NCBI GenBank assembly: GCA_030447525.1
Contig: JAUJOR010000014.1
Coordinates: 32,156 to 96,155 of the forward strand
From: Chloroflexota bacterium
GTDB taxonomy: Bacteria > Chloroflexota > UBA11872 > UBA12225
Direction of reading: 5' to 3'
DNA length: 64,000 nt
Below, piece after piece: positions 49,769-58,420 of the stretch. The first letter of the stretch is position 1. The number at the start of each line of letters is the position of its first letter. Made by a program: the position numbers and the translations under genes. The notes beneath the pieces were generated by a model, which did no database searches, was not told the origin of the DNA, and saw only the letters and a list, made by a program, of their open reading frames with translations.

Positions 49769-51229
49769 ATGACCCGCACCGGGGGCCCGCCGGGCCCGAA
49801 CATCCTCTGGTACTGCGCCGATCAGCAGCGCTGGGACACCATCGGCGCCCTCGGCAACCCGCACGTACACACCCCCAACCTCGACCGGCTGGCGCGCGAA
49901 GGGACGGCGTTCACCCACGCCTACTGCCAGGCGCCCATCTGCACTCCCAGCCGGGCCAGCTTCCTGACCGGGAAGTACCCCTCCACCATCCACCTCAACA
50001 CCAACGGCAACACGCACTTCCCGCCCGGCGAGCGGCTGGTCACGCGGCGGCTGGCCGACGCCGGCTACGACTGCGGGCTTGTCGGCAAGCTCCACCTCCT
50101 CGGCGCGGCCTGGCGGCCCGAGCCCCGCATCGACGACGGCTACCGCTACTTCCAGTTCTCGCACGCGCCACGCAACGATTGGCCGAAGCTGCACGATTAC
50201 GCCGACTGGATTCGGGAGCAGGGGCACGACCCCGGCGACGTGCTCCGCACCAGGAGTCATCGCCAGGGGCCGCTCCACGAGCCTGGCCCGGAGCCGGAGC
50301 GCGATAACGTCCCCGTCTCGCTGCACCAGACCACCTGGTCCACCGAGAAGACGCTCGAGTTTCTCGCCAACGCAGACGGTCAGCGCGCGCCGGGTCAGCC
50401 CTGGCTGGTAAGCGTCAACCCCTACTACCCCCACCCACCGTTCAACCCGCCCTGGGAGTACTACTGTCGGTTCGACCCGCAGTCGCTGCCCGGACCGCAC
50501 TTCCGCGAGTCGGACATGGAGGCACAAGCGGCGCTGGCGCGGGTGGACTTCCAGTCCCAGCCACAGCACCCCAATACCTTCCCGGCCAGGAACCTCCAGG
50601 CGGCGTACTACGCGCAGATCGAGTTCGTCGACCACGAGCTCGGGCGCCTCCTGGACGCGCTCGACCGCAGCGGCCAGCGCGAGAACACCGTCGTCGTCTT
50701 CACGTCGGACCATGGCGAGGCGCTGGGTGACCACGGGCTGACGCAGAAGGGCTGCCGCTTCTACGATGGGCTGGTGCGAGTGCCGCTGATCTTCTCCATG
50801 CCCGGGACGTTGCAGGCCGGACTGGTCAGCGGGGCGCTGGTGGAGCTGAGCGACATCATGCCCACCCTGATGACGCTGGCGGGGCTCCCTATCCCTGAAG
50901 GCACCCAGGGACGATCCCTCCTCCCCATCCTCACCGGCCAGGCGCCGCCCGCCCATCACCGGGACTTCGTGCGCAGCGAGTACTACGACGCCGTCGACCT
51001 ACCGAATCACACCTTCGGCACCATGTACCGCGACCGGCGCTGGAAGCTCTCCGTCTACCACGGGCTCGACATCGGCGAGCTGTATGACATGGAGACCGAC
51101 CCGCACGAGCACGTCAATCTCTGGGATCGCCCGGAGCACCAGTCGGTAAAGCTGGATCTCATCAAGCGCTCCTTCGACGCCACCATCCTGGCCATGGACT
51201 ACGGCCCGCGGCGCATCATGCCCTCCTAA
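49769..51229 (+). CDS. Sulfatase 3 (Cys-type)
   Basis: A 486-residue type I sulfatase: NILWYCADQQRWDT (metal site), YCQAPICTPSRASFLTGKYP with the CTPSR formylglycine motif, GLVGKLHLLG, and VVFTSDHGEALGDHGLTQKG (second metal site), then the usual C-terminal ELYDMETDPHEHVNLW. ATG 49769 is chosen over an in-frame ATG at 49706, because the intervening 21 residues do not resemble the family and GAAAGG lies upstream of the later start. It follows the IclR gene on the same strand. Confidence 0.92.
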   Translation: MTRTGGPPGPNILWYCADQQRWDTIGALGNPHVHTPNLDRLAREGTAFTHAYCQAPICTPSRASFLTGKYPSTIHLNTNGNTHFPPGERLVTRRLADAGYDCGLVGKLHLLGAAWRPEPRIDDGYRYFQFSHAPRNDWPKLHDYADWIREQGHDPGDVLRTRSHRQGPLHEPGPEPERDNVPVSLHQTTWSTEKTLEFLANADGQRAPGQPWLVSVNPYYPHPPFNPPWEYYCRFDPQSLPGPHFRESDMEAQAALARVDFQSQPQHPNTFPARNLQAAYYAQIEFVDHELGRLLDALDRSGQRENTVVVFTSDHGEALGDHGLTQKGCRFYDGLVRVPLIFSMPGTLQAGLVSGALVELSDIMPTLMTLAGLPIPEGTQGRSLLPILTGQAPPAHHRDFVRSEYYDAVDLPNHTFGTMYRDRRWKLSVYHGLDIGELYDMETDPHEHVNLWDRPEHQSVKLDLIKRSFDATILAMDYGPRRIMPS

Positions 51230-51269
51230 ACCAGCTCCATGGCCAGACCCACAACCGTAGTTCCTCTCG

Positions 51270-51478
51270 GCCCTGTGGGTCACTGCTTCGCTTTCGTTTG
51301 CTCGCGCGCTGGAATGGTAGGCCAGCTCAAGTGCCAGGCGCGCCACCCGCTCGCGCGTCGCCGATGACACGTCCGGGTAACCGGCGAGCGCCCGAGAGAC
51401 CTGCGTCTCACTCAGCCCCGCCGCCGCCGCGAGGCCGCGCAGCTTGACGCGTTTGGCGCGGCCGTCCACGAGCTGCAT
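51270..51478 (-). pseudogene. N-terminal fragment of a LacI-family regulator
   Basis: From ATG 51478 the minus strand reads a LacI-type HTH: KRVKLRGLAAAAGLSETQVSRALAGYPDVSSATRERVARLALELAY. The normal 280-residue sugar-binding domain is missing; after about HSSARA the sequence turns to noise antisense to the sulfatase 3 tail. It is a truncated, non-functional regulator gene. Confidence 0.65.
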
Positions 51479-51516
51479 AGGACTTGGGAGGACTGGGGCT
51501 CTGATTGGGGGCCTCG

Positions 51517-51655
51517 TTACGCTCGGACGGGGCCCATCCCGGTCCGGGTGAGCTCCGCCAGCGCCGCCAGTCCGAAGAAGCCCACGCCGTAGGTGCAGGA
51601 CACGCGGAACCAGCGGCGGTAGTGCACGGCGGAGTGCGGGCTGCACCCCAATAAG
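51517..51655 (-). pseudogene. Unidentified C-terminal gene tail
   Basis: On the minus strand a frame ending in TAA (51519-51517) reads VHYRRWFRVSCTYGVG then FFGLAALAELTRTGMGPVRA. It has protein-like composition and a natural end but no beginning; the parent family is not recognised. It abuts the binding-protein fragment that starts near 51656. Confidence 0.3.
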
Positions 51656-52268
51656 CCACATGGTCGGGTTCCAGTTCCTGATGGACCTGATCCATCGCTG
51701 GAAGGTGGCGCCGCCGGCCGCGGACGTCAAGCAGTTCAGCCTGGGCACCAACGCCTTCGGCACGGGCAAGGTGGGAATGGTCTTCAACGCCCCCTTCCGC
51801 CTGCCGGACTACCGCAAGGCTGAGTTGTTCGAGTGGGACATCGCGCCCCTACCCAAGGGCCCCAAGGATCAGTGGCGCACGCTCTCCACCACCGGGCTGG
51901 CGATGTGGAATGGCACCAGGTACAAGGATGCCACCTGGGCCTTCATGCGCTTCCTCATCGGCGAGGAAGCGTCCAAGGCGTATGTGACCGAGCGTATGGA
52001 CTATGGCATCCCCGCGCACAAGGGGGCTGCGCCCCTGTTTAGCCAGGACCCGCGCGCGCCACAGAGCAAGCAGGTCTTCTTCGACGCCGCCGGGCGGGCC
52101 AGGCCGGCGTACACCACGCCGTATGGCCAGAAGGCCATTTCCGTCCTCAACCCGGCCCTCGAAACAATGTGGGACGAGGGCCGCCCGGCGAAGGCGGCGC
52201 TGGAAGATGTCGTCCCCCGCGTCAACGCGTCGATGCAGGAGGAGATTGCCGCCGACGTAAAGAAGTAA
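51656..52268 (+). pseudogene. C-terminal half of a sugar-binding protein
   Basis: About 203 residues from VGFQFLMDLIHRWKVAPP to EEIAADVKK match the second half of a family 1 solute-binding protein (VGMVFNAPFRLPDY, EWDIAPLPKGPKDQWRTLSTTG, FMRFLIGEEASKAYV, LNPALETMWDEGRPAKAALED). The first half, signal peptide and ribosome site are absent; the ATG at 51660 is internal. It is a remnant left by a deletion. Confidence 0.75.
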
Positions 52269-52281
52269 GGCCCTCGGTCGG

Positions 52282-53571
52282 TCAGGCGGTGGGGACGTGG
52301 ATGCGTGCCGCGAAGCGATCTCCGGAGCCAACGCACCAGGCGCGCAGCCGCTGGCGGTGCTCCTGGAGCAGCGGCCGGTGACGCCCCTCGAGGGCCAGGT
52401 TAGTCATCTCCCACGGGTCGCTGCGGCGGTCAAAGAGCTGCTCGCGGTGCTCGCCCCACTCGTGGACGACGTACTTATGCGTCCCCGTTACCAGGCACCG
52501 TGCCTGAGTGGCGATGGCGCCGCTGACCTCCCCCGCCCAGGACGTCTGCACGACCACGTCTCCCGGGCGCTCAAACGGGAGTCCCCCGGCGGCGGGGCGC
52601 AGACTCACGCCGGGCAGGTCAGCCGGCGCGGGCACACCTGCCAGGTCGCAGGCAGTCGGGAGCAGGTCCAGCAAGCTGACCGGCTCCTCTACCACGGCGC
52701 CGGGCCGCACGCCGGGCCCGGCCACAATCAGCGGCACGCGCGCCGACTCGTCGTAAAGGGAGTGCTTCTGATTGAGCTCGTGCGCCCCCGCCATTTCCCC
52801 GTGGTCGCTGGTGAACAGGACGATGGTGTTGTCCTCCTGGCCCGTCTCGCGGAGGGCGTCCAGAATTTGCCCGATCTGGGCGTCCACTTTCTCCACCAGC
52901 CGGTAATAGGCGTGGCGCAGCAGGCGCCAGCGGTCCGGGGTGAAGGCGGGGCGGCGGCGGACCTTGCCGGCGTGCTCCGCGTAGGCCCGGATGGCCTCCG
53001 GCTCGTACGGACCGGCGTTGAAGTTGGGCGGCAGATTCGGGCAGGCTTCCACTGGGACGAGGGGCACCTCGCCCCACGGCAGGGGCTGGTTACGCGAGTG
53101 CTCGCAGATGTTGTGCGGGTTATCGAAGGATGCAACGAGGAAGAAGGGGCGGTCGCGCGGCTGGTGTACAAACTCCACGCCGGCGCCGGGCAGCAGCGTA
53201 TCGTTGAAGCCGGCGATCACCCGGAATCCGTGCCCCTCTTCCATGGCCACGCGCGGGACATGCCACTTGCCCCCGTAGGCACACTCGTACCCCGTGGCCG
53301 CGAAGAGCGTGCCCAGCTCCTCGCGGCGGTGCCGCTCCGGAATGGCCCGCCCGTTGTCCATGGCGTCTATGGCGTGCGGCATCCGCCCGGTGAAGAGGCT
53401 GGCGCGGGCGGGGGTGCACAGCGGAAAGGTGGTGTAGGCGCTGGTGAAGCGGGCGCCGCGGGCGGCCAGCGCGTCCAGGTTGGGCGTGCGGACGTCCGAG
53501 TTGCCGGCGCAGCTCAGCGCGGCCCCCTGGTGCTGGTCCGTCATGAGCAGCAGGATGTTTGGCAATGGCAT
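52282..53571 (-). CDS. Sulfatase 4 (Cys-type)
   Basis: A 429-residue type I sulfatase with NILLLMTDQHQGAALS (metal site), TFPLCTPARASLFTGRMPH (CTPAR modification motif), AYGGKWHV and VLFTSDHGEMAGAHEL (second metal site). It lacks a signal peptide. It faces the binding-protein remnant across 13 bases. Like the other three it needs a formylglycine-generating enzyme, none of which is encoded in this window. Confidence 0.92.
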   Translation of the reverse strand: MPLPNILLLMTDQHQGAALSCAGNSDVRTPNLDALAARGARFTSAYTTFPLCTPARASLFTGRMPHAIDAMDNGRAIPERHRREELGTLFAATGYECAYGGKWHVPRVAMEEGHGFRVIAGFNDTLLPGAGVEFVHQPRDRPFFLVASFDNPHNICEHSRNQPLPWGEVPLVPVEACPNLPPNFNAGPYEPEAIRAYAEHAGKVRRRPAFTPDRWRLLRHAYYRLVEKVDAQIGQILDALRETGQEDNTIVLFTSDHGEMAGAHELNQKHSLYDESARVPLIVAGPGVRPGAVVEEPVSLLDLLPTACDLAGVPAPADLPGVSLRPAAGGLPFERPGDVVVQTSWAGEVSGAIATQARCLVTGTHKYVVHEWGEHREQLFDRRSDPWEMTNLALEGRHRPLLQEHRQRLRAWCVGSGDRFAARIHVPTA

Positions 53572-53767
53572 CGGCGTGTTGTACTAGATTGCCCCCAGGG
53601 CGCGCCCGCGAGGCGCCTCAGCGAGGGGCCGAGCGCGCGGCCGGGATCTCCCCTGAAAGGCGCACTGTGTCCTGCGCCCGGCCGGCAAGGCCGGCAGCCC
53701 GATGGTGCCGTCTGAGGGACGGTGGGACCGGCGTTTCACCTGCCCAACGCGCCGCCGGCCCGCCGGC

Positions 53768-55081
53768 TCACGGAGCGGTCCATTCCCCGGTGCGCAGGAC
53801 CAGCACCCAGTCCAGCTGGGACTGCTCCCCGGGGGGGAAGAAGCGCACCACGCCCCGCTCATGGTAGCGCTGCACGAAGCGTTCCTGGCCGGTACGCGGG
53901 TCATACCACAGCGCGTCCACGGCCGTCCCGCTAGCGCCGTGCAGCTGGGACAGGTCCACCCACACCGGCATGCGCAGCGGCAGGTAGGCCAGCGCGAAAG
54001 AGGCATCGTCCGCCAGCGCCGCGGGGGTGCTCACGTTGGCCCGCCCGTCGCCCGTCCCGTGGGTGATCAGCCTGCCCTCGCCGTCCGGGGCGAGCCGGTG
54101 CCACGGGTAGGTCTCGAAGAGTCGCCGCCAGTGGCGCAGCTGCCTCGCGCCGGGGAGGTGCAGGGCATCGCGCCAGTACATGTCCACGTCCCGCGTGGGG
54201 GGGCGATCGGATGGCACGTAGAACGACCATACGTCCCGGCAACCGTAGGTGTGGCCGAGCGCGCCGCAGAGCATGGCGTAGTACGCCGCCTGGCGGACGT
54301 GCCAGTCGTCGATCTTGATTCCCCACGGGGTGGGCATCTTGAACCAGCGGTGGCTGTTCTCGTAGCGGGTCTCGCCGTCAAGAAAGGGCTTGGCCGGGGC
54401 ACGGCCATAGTCGGCGAGATACTTCCGGCAGAGATCTTCCTCCAGGAAGCGGCAGGAGGACTGCTGCATATTGAAGGCAAGCCACGCGTCGTCATGGAAC
54501 CACAGGGAGGACGTGCCCGTGGCCTTCATGCCTGCCGGGTGGAAGGTGATGAGGTGCCGGCCGCCGTCGCCGTCCGCCAGTCCCGCCGCCATGGCCCGCC
54601 AGACGGCCTTTAGCGGCTCCGTGTCCGCGCGCCGGTCGCCGCCGAGCACCCAGATCACGTCCCGGCCCCGGTAACGCCGGCCGACGTACGCCCCGTAGCG
54701 CCGGGCCGACTCCACATTAAAGATGGGTCGGTCGTTCGGCCCGCCGCCCACGGCGCCCCCCCAGGCCGGGAGCAGCGCTATCCACAGACCGAGTCCCTGG
54801 GCGGCGGCGATGATGCCGTCCGCATGGTCGAAATAGGCGTCGTTCGGCCGGTCCGGGTCGTCGTCCTCAAAAGGAGAGCGCTCGCCCTCCTCGCCGCGGA
54901 CGCGCTCCGTGGCCAGGACGGGCATGACCACCGTAAAGCCCTGCTCCCGGCGCACCCGTAGATAGTGCTCCGCCTCGGCCAGACTGGGCACGGTAAAGAG
55001 CTTCCAGGCGGTATCCGCCAGGTAGAAGAAGGGAGTCCCGTCGTGCTCGAGGAAGCGTCCACCGACGCTGACGTTCATCAA
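53768..55081 (-). CDS. GH140-like glycosidase (DUF4038, apiosidase-like)
   Basis: A 437-residue protein of the DUF4038/GH140 type. It has LEHDGTPFFYLADTAWKLFTVPSLAEAEHYLRVRREQGFTVVM at the start, VGRRYRGRDVIWVLGGDRR (barrel with acidic residues), MQQSSCRFLEEDL, PFLDGETRYENSH (conserved Glu) and RQAAYYAMLCGALGHTYGCRDVW. The C-terminal part (ALAYLPLRMPVWVDLSQLHG then DALWYDPRTGQ) is the small collagen-binding-like domain usual in the family. Known members release apiose from rhamnogalacturonan II. It lies 14 bases after the binding-protein gene on the same strand, so they probably form one operon. Confidence 0.85.
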   Translation of the reverse strand: MMNVSVGGRFLEHDGTPFFYLADTAWKLFTVPSLAEAEHYLRVRREQGFTVVMPVLATERVRGEEGERSPFEDDDPDRPNDAYFDHADGIIAAAQGLGLWIALLPAWGGAVGGGPNDRPIFNVESARRYGAYVGRRYRGRDVIWVLGGDRRADTEPLKAVWRAMAAGLADGDGGRHLITFHPAGMKATGTSSLWFHDDAWLAFNMQQSSCRFLEEDLCRKYLADYGRAPAKPFLDGETRYENSHRWFKMPTPWGIKIDDWHVRQAAYYAMLCGALGHTYGCRDVWSFYVPSDRPPTRDVDMYWRDALHLPGARQLRHWRRLFETYPWHRLAPDGEGRLITHGTGDGRANVSTPAALADDASFALAYLPLRMPVWVDLSQLHGASGTAVDALWYDPRTGQERFVQRYHERGVVRFFPPGEQSQLDWVLVLRTGEWTAP

Positions 55082-55095
55082 GGGTACTTCTCCGG

Positions 55096-56412
55096 CTATG
55101 ACGTGCGAGCGAGGAAGTCCTGGGAGGCTCGGGCGGCGTCGTCCAGCGCCGCCTGGGGGGCCTTCTTGAGCTGCAGCGCCGCGGCCAATTCGGTGTTGAT
55201 CGCCTCACGGATCTCTGTGTAGTAGGCGTGGTTGGGGTAGCTCCAGCCGTACGCCACGGCGTCGAAGAACACCTTGATCAGGGGATCCCGGACGTACGGC
55301 GTGCCCGCGGCCGACTGACGCGGGGGGACGCCGTTCTGGATCTTGCAGATGGCCTCCACGTGCGCCGGCGCCGTAAGGAAGAGCAGCAGGTCGATTGCCG
55401 CGGCCGCGTCCTTCGGCTTGGCCGAGACCATGAGGTTGGTGCCGCCCATGTAGGTCACACGCTTGTCCAGGCGCGGGATCCGCGCCGTACCTACGTGCTC
55501 TGCTATCTCGGGCGCGGCGCGGCGGGCGGCGTTAACCTGCCCTGCCGACGCCCAGGTCACCGCCGCCTGACCGGCTGTGATGACGTTCTGCCCGGGCGGC
55601 GCCGGCGGACGCTCGATGGCGTCGATGCGGTCTCTGTGCAGCATATCCACCATAAGCTGGAGCGCGACCCGCCCGGCCGCGCCGTTGAAGGTCGGCTTCG
55701 AGAGGTCCGCGCTGAATGGATGCTCCCCTTGCTGCTCTACCAGCGTGAGGAAGAAATCGTGCGCGTTGGTGCCATTGGGGACGTCGAAGCCGGCCACGCG
55801 CAGGTCCTGGCCGTCCCACTTGGCGATGCGCTTCGCGCCGTCGCGGAGGGCCTGCCACGTGTCGGGGAAACGCTCCGCGTCCAGGCCGGCTTCGCGAAAC
55901 AGGTCTTTGCGGTAGATCATCTCCCGGATATCCACGATGTACGGTAACCCGGCCAGCTTGCCCCGGTACTTACTGCCCTCGATCGTCGCCGGAAAGAAGT
56001 CGGCCAGGTCTTTTTGCACCGCCGCGTAGGTTTCGAGCGTCAGCGCGGCACCCTTGGCGGCGAAGTTTGGCACGCCACTGCCACCTACGGTGTAGACGTC
56101 TGGGCCGCTGCCGGCGGCGAAGGCGGCGTTGAGCTTCTCGATGTAGCTGCCGGTCATGGTAGTCCGCTCCACGCGCGTGGGGACGTTGGCGGCGGCAAAC
56201 TCGGCCACCCGCCCTTCCTCCACCTCGGCCGTGGGCGGTCCCCACCGGCTCCAGTACTCGAGCGTAACGGCGGGCCGGACGAGCTTGGGTGCCTCGCCCG
56301 CGCTCCCGGACGGCGTGCCCCTGCCGCAGGCGCCGAGCACGGCGGCGCCCGCGGTCGTGAGTCCGGCAAAGACGACCCTTCGACGCGTGGGACACGTGAG
56401 GCTGCGGCTCAT
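55096..56412 (-). CDS. Sugar-binding lipoprotein of an ABC transporter
   Basis: A 438-residue family 1 binding protein. The N-terminus MSRSLTCPTRRRVVFAGLTTAGAAVLGAC has a twin-arginine-like motif and lipobox Cys. The mature part has LEYWSRWGPPTAEVEEGR, AAFAAGSGPDVYTVGGSGVP and PYIVDIREMIYRKDLFREAGLD. ATG 56412 with AGAGAGG upstream is preferred over ATG 56445. The next gene in the operon is the GH140-like enzyme, so it probably binds the sugars that enzyme acts on. The divergent AraC gene starts 141 bases away. Confidence 0.9.
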   Translation of the reverse strand: MSRSLTCPTRRRVVFAGLTTAGAAVLGACGRGTPSGSAGEAPKLVRPAVTLEYWSRWGPPTAEVEEGRVAEFAAANVPTRVERTTMTGSYIEKLNAAFAAGSGPDVYTVGGSGVPNFAAKGAALTLETYAAVQKDLADFFPATIEGSKYRGKLAGLPYIVDIREMIYRKDLFREAGLDAERFPDTWQALRDGAKRIAKWDGQDLRVAGFDVPNGTNAHDFFLTLVEQQGEHPFSADLSKPTFNGAAGRVALQLMVDMLHRDRIDAIERPPAPPGQNVITAGQAAVTWASAGQVNAARRAAPEIAEHVGTARIPRLDKRVTYMGGTNLMVSAKPKDAAAAIDLLLFLTAPAHVEAICKIQNGVPPRQSAAGTPYVRDPLIKVFFDAVAYGWSYPNHAYYTEIREAINTELAAALQLKKAPQAALDDAARASQDFLARTS

Positions 56413-56513
56413 CGTGTGATCCCTCTCTGCCTCGCCTGGCTCCATTGGTAATCTGCTGGCCCTTGGTGCCGGTCGTTGTCTGTGGCTGCTCTGTCTCGTG
56501 GCAGCGGCGCAGT

Positions 56514-56538
56514 GATCGTTTCTCTATCATCAACGATC
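56514..56538. promoter_or_regulatory. Inverted repeat between divergent binding-protein and AraC genes
   Basis: GATCGTT (56514-56520) and AACGATC (56532-56538) form a perfect 7-bp inverted repeat with an 11-base centre, 16 bases before the AraC start. The position suits autoregulation or control of the divergent binding-protein operon. Confidence 0.4.
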
Positions 56539-56553
56539 GACCAGGGGTCTACA

Positions 56554-57423
56554 ATGTCATTCGTTGACCATGACGTGTCTGTGGTTGACCGTGCCGGGCG
56601 CGTGCGCGCCTCACGGGGCGCCGTCCCGCTGCGGGCGCCGCGGTCGCAGGTGCAGGCCTACTACCGTCTTATCTGGCTACGTGGGGGCGAGTTAACGATC
56701 GAGGCCGACGGCAGGCCGTACCCCGTGCGCCCGGGCGAGGTGGCCCTGCTGGTGCCCGGCCGGCACGTCCGGCTCGACTTCTCGCCGACGCCCGCCTCGC
56801 GCCACGCCTGGCTGACCATCGAGAGACCACCGCTGGCGGAGACGCAGCTCGCGGGACTGGCGGGCGCGCCGCCTTCCCTACCGGTCTCTCGCGGCATGGC
56901 GGCGCTGTTCGACGCGGCAGACGCGGCCTCGCGTCTGCCGGCAGGCGCCGCCCGCTGCGTGCTCGTCCCTACCGTCACGGCGGCGCTGGCGCTCTACCTC
57001 CAGGAAGCCCGTCTGTCCGGACGCTCCACCGGCAGGGGCCGCGGCGAGCACCTCGCGGTGGCGGCCGCCCGCGAGGCGATCGCCCAACGCCTGCACCATC
57101 CGCTCACGCTGGGCGACCTCGCGGACGCGGCGCACGTCGCCCCGGCGCACCTGGTGCGACTCTTTCGGCGCCAGATGAAGACCACGCCGTTCGGGTACTT
57201 GTGGGCCGAGCGTGTCCGGGCGGGGGTCTACCTTCTCCAGCAGACCGACCTGGCCATCGGGGAGGTGGCGGCCCGCACCGGCTTTCGCACCGGCCAGCAC
57301 TTCTCCCGACTTGTGAAGTCGCTGACCGGCCGTACCCCCACCGAGCTACGCTCCCCAGCGGCAGGACGGCCGCAGACGCGTCCCGCCCTTCCCCACGTCA
57401 AGGTCGGGTTAATCGCCCCTTAA
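56554..57423 (+). CDS. AraC-family transcriptional regulator
   Basis: A 289-residue regulator. The N-terminal part is an AraC-type cupin sensor (YYRLIWLRGGELTIEADGRPYPVRPGEVALLVPGRHVRLDF). The C-terminal double HTH reads PLTLGDLADAAHVAPAHLVRLFRRQMKTTPFGYLWAERVRAGVYLLQQTDLAIGEVAARTGFRTGQHFSRLVKSLTGRTPTELR. ATG 56554 follows AGGGG. It lies directly before the sugar ABC permease genes and divergently from a binding protein and GH140-like enzyme, so it probably activates one or both sets in response to a sugar. Confidence 0.92.
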   Translation: MSFVDHDVSVVDRAGRVRASRGAVPLRAPRSQVQAYYRLIWLRGGELTIEADGRPYPVRPGEVALLVPGRHVRLDFSPTPASRHAWLTIERPPLAETQLAGLAGAPPSLPVSRGMAALFDAADAASRLPAGAARCVLVPTVTAALALYLQEARLSGRSTGRGRGEHLAVAAAREAIAQRLHHPLTLGDLADAAHVAPAHLVRLFRRQMKTTPFGYLWAERVRAGVYLLQQTDLAIGEVAARTGFRTGQHFSRLVKSLTGRTPTELRSPAAGRPQTRPALPHVKVGLIAP

Positions 57424-57464
57424 CCGCCCCGTTACAACGCCGGGGCACACTCAGGGGCGCTCCG

Positions 57465-58418
57465 ATGCCCCTCTCCCTCTCACTGCCCGCATCTGCCGGA
57501 ACTCGTGAGCGCGCCGTGGCGCGTCCGCCCCTGCCCCCCCTGCGTGGCGCACTGCGAGAGCGGCTCACCTTTCTCGCCTTCGTGGCGCCCAACCTGTCCC
57601 TGCTGGCGGTCTTCTCGTACTGGCCCCTGGTGCAGAACGTCTGGCTCAGCTTCGTCGAGTGGAACATGATCGCGCCGGAACAGCTGTGGGTGGGGCTGGA
57701 GAACTGGGCGATCGTCCTCTCCGGCGCCGACTTCCGGCAGATCGCCCTGAACACGCTCCTGTTTACCCTTTTCTCGGTGGGGCTGACGCTGGCCTTGGGG
57801 CTCTCGTGTGCCCTGCTGCTCAACCAGCCCCTGGCCGGGCGCAACGCCGCCCGTGCAGTGCTCTTCACTCCCACCTTGCTCCCGGGCAGCGCCATCGCCC
57901 TGGTGTGGATCTACATGCTGGATCCACGATGGGGATTGATCCGCACCGTGCTCTCCTGGGTCGGCATCGCCTCCCCACGCTGGCTGATCGACCCGGCCTG
58001 GGCCCTGCCGGCGGTGATCCTGGTCTACGTCTGGAAAGCCGTTGGCTACAGCGTGGTCATCTTTCTGGCCGGGCTGCAAGGCATCCCCCGTGAGCTGTAC
58101 GAGGCCGCCCGTGTGGACGGCGCCGGCCCCTGGGATCGCTTCCGGGCGGTGACGCTCCCCGGGTTGGGGCCGATCAGCTTCTTCCTGCTTGTCACCAGCC
58201 TGCTCTCCGCAATCCAGGCCTTTGACATCCTGCGCGTCATGACCGCCGGCGGGCCGGTGATCGCCACCACCACGCTGGTGTACCAGCTCTACAACGAGGG
58301 CTTCGTGGCGTTCAACGCCGGGCGGGCCGCCGTTTACTCTCTCCTGCTCTTCGGCGTGATGCTGGCCCTGACGGCGGCCCAGCTGCGGTTCGTCGAGCGC
58401 CGCGTGACCTACTCCTGA
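57465..58418 (+). CDS. Sugar ABC transporter permease 1 (UgpA/MalF-like)
   Basis: A 317-residue inner-membrane permease. After a proline-rich N-terminus there are about six membrane segments (FLAFVAPNLSLLAVFSYWPL, LLFTLFSVGLTLALGLSCALLL, and others). The EAA loop contacting the ATPase reads RELYEAARVDGAGPWDRFRAVTLPGLGP. ATG 57465 lies 41 bases after the AraC stop. It pairs with permease 2 three bases downstream and binding protein 59300-60625. No ATPase gene is present, which is usual for systems sharing one MsiK/UgpC-type ATPase. Confidence 0.93.
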   Translation: MPLSLSLPASAGTRERAVARPPLPPLRGALRERLTFLAFVAPNLSLLAVFSYWPLVQNVWLSFVEWNMIAPEQLWVGLENWAIVLSGADFRQIALNTLLFTLFSVGLTLALGLSCALLLNQPLAGRNAARAVLFTPTLLPGSAIALVWIYMLDPRWGLIRTVLSWVGIASPRWLIDPAWALPAVILVYVWKAVGYSVVIFLAGLQGIPRELYEAARVDGAGPWDRFRAVTLPGLGPISFFLLVTSLLSAIQAFDILRVMTAGGPVIATTTLVYQLYNEGFVAFNAGRAAVYSLLLFGVMLALTAAQLRFVERRVTYS

Positions 58419-58420
58419 CC

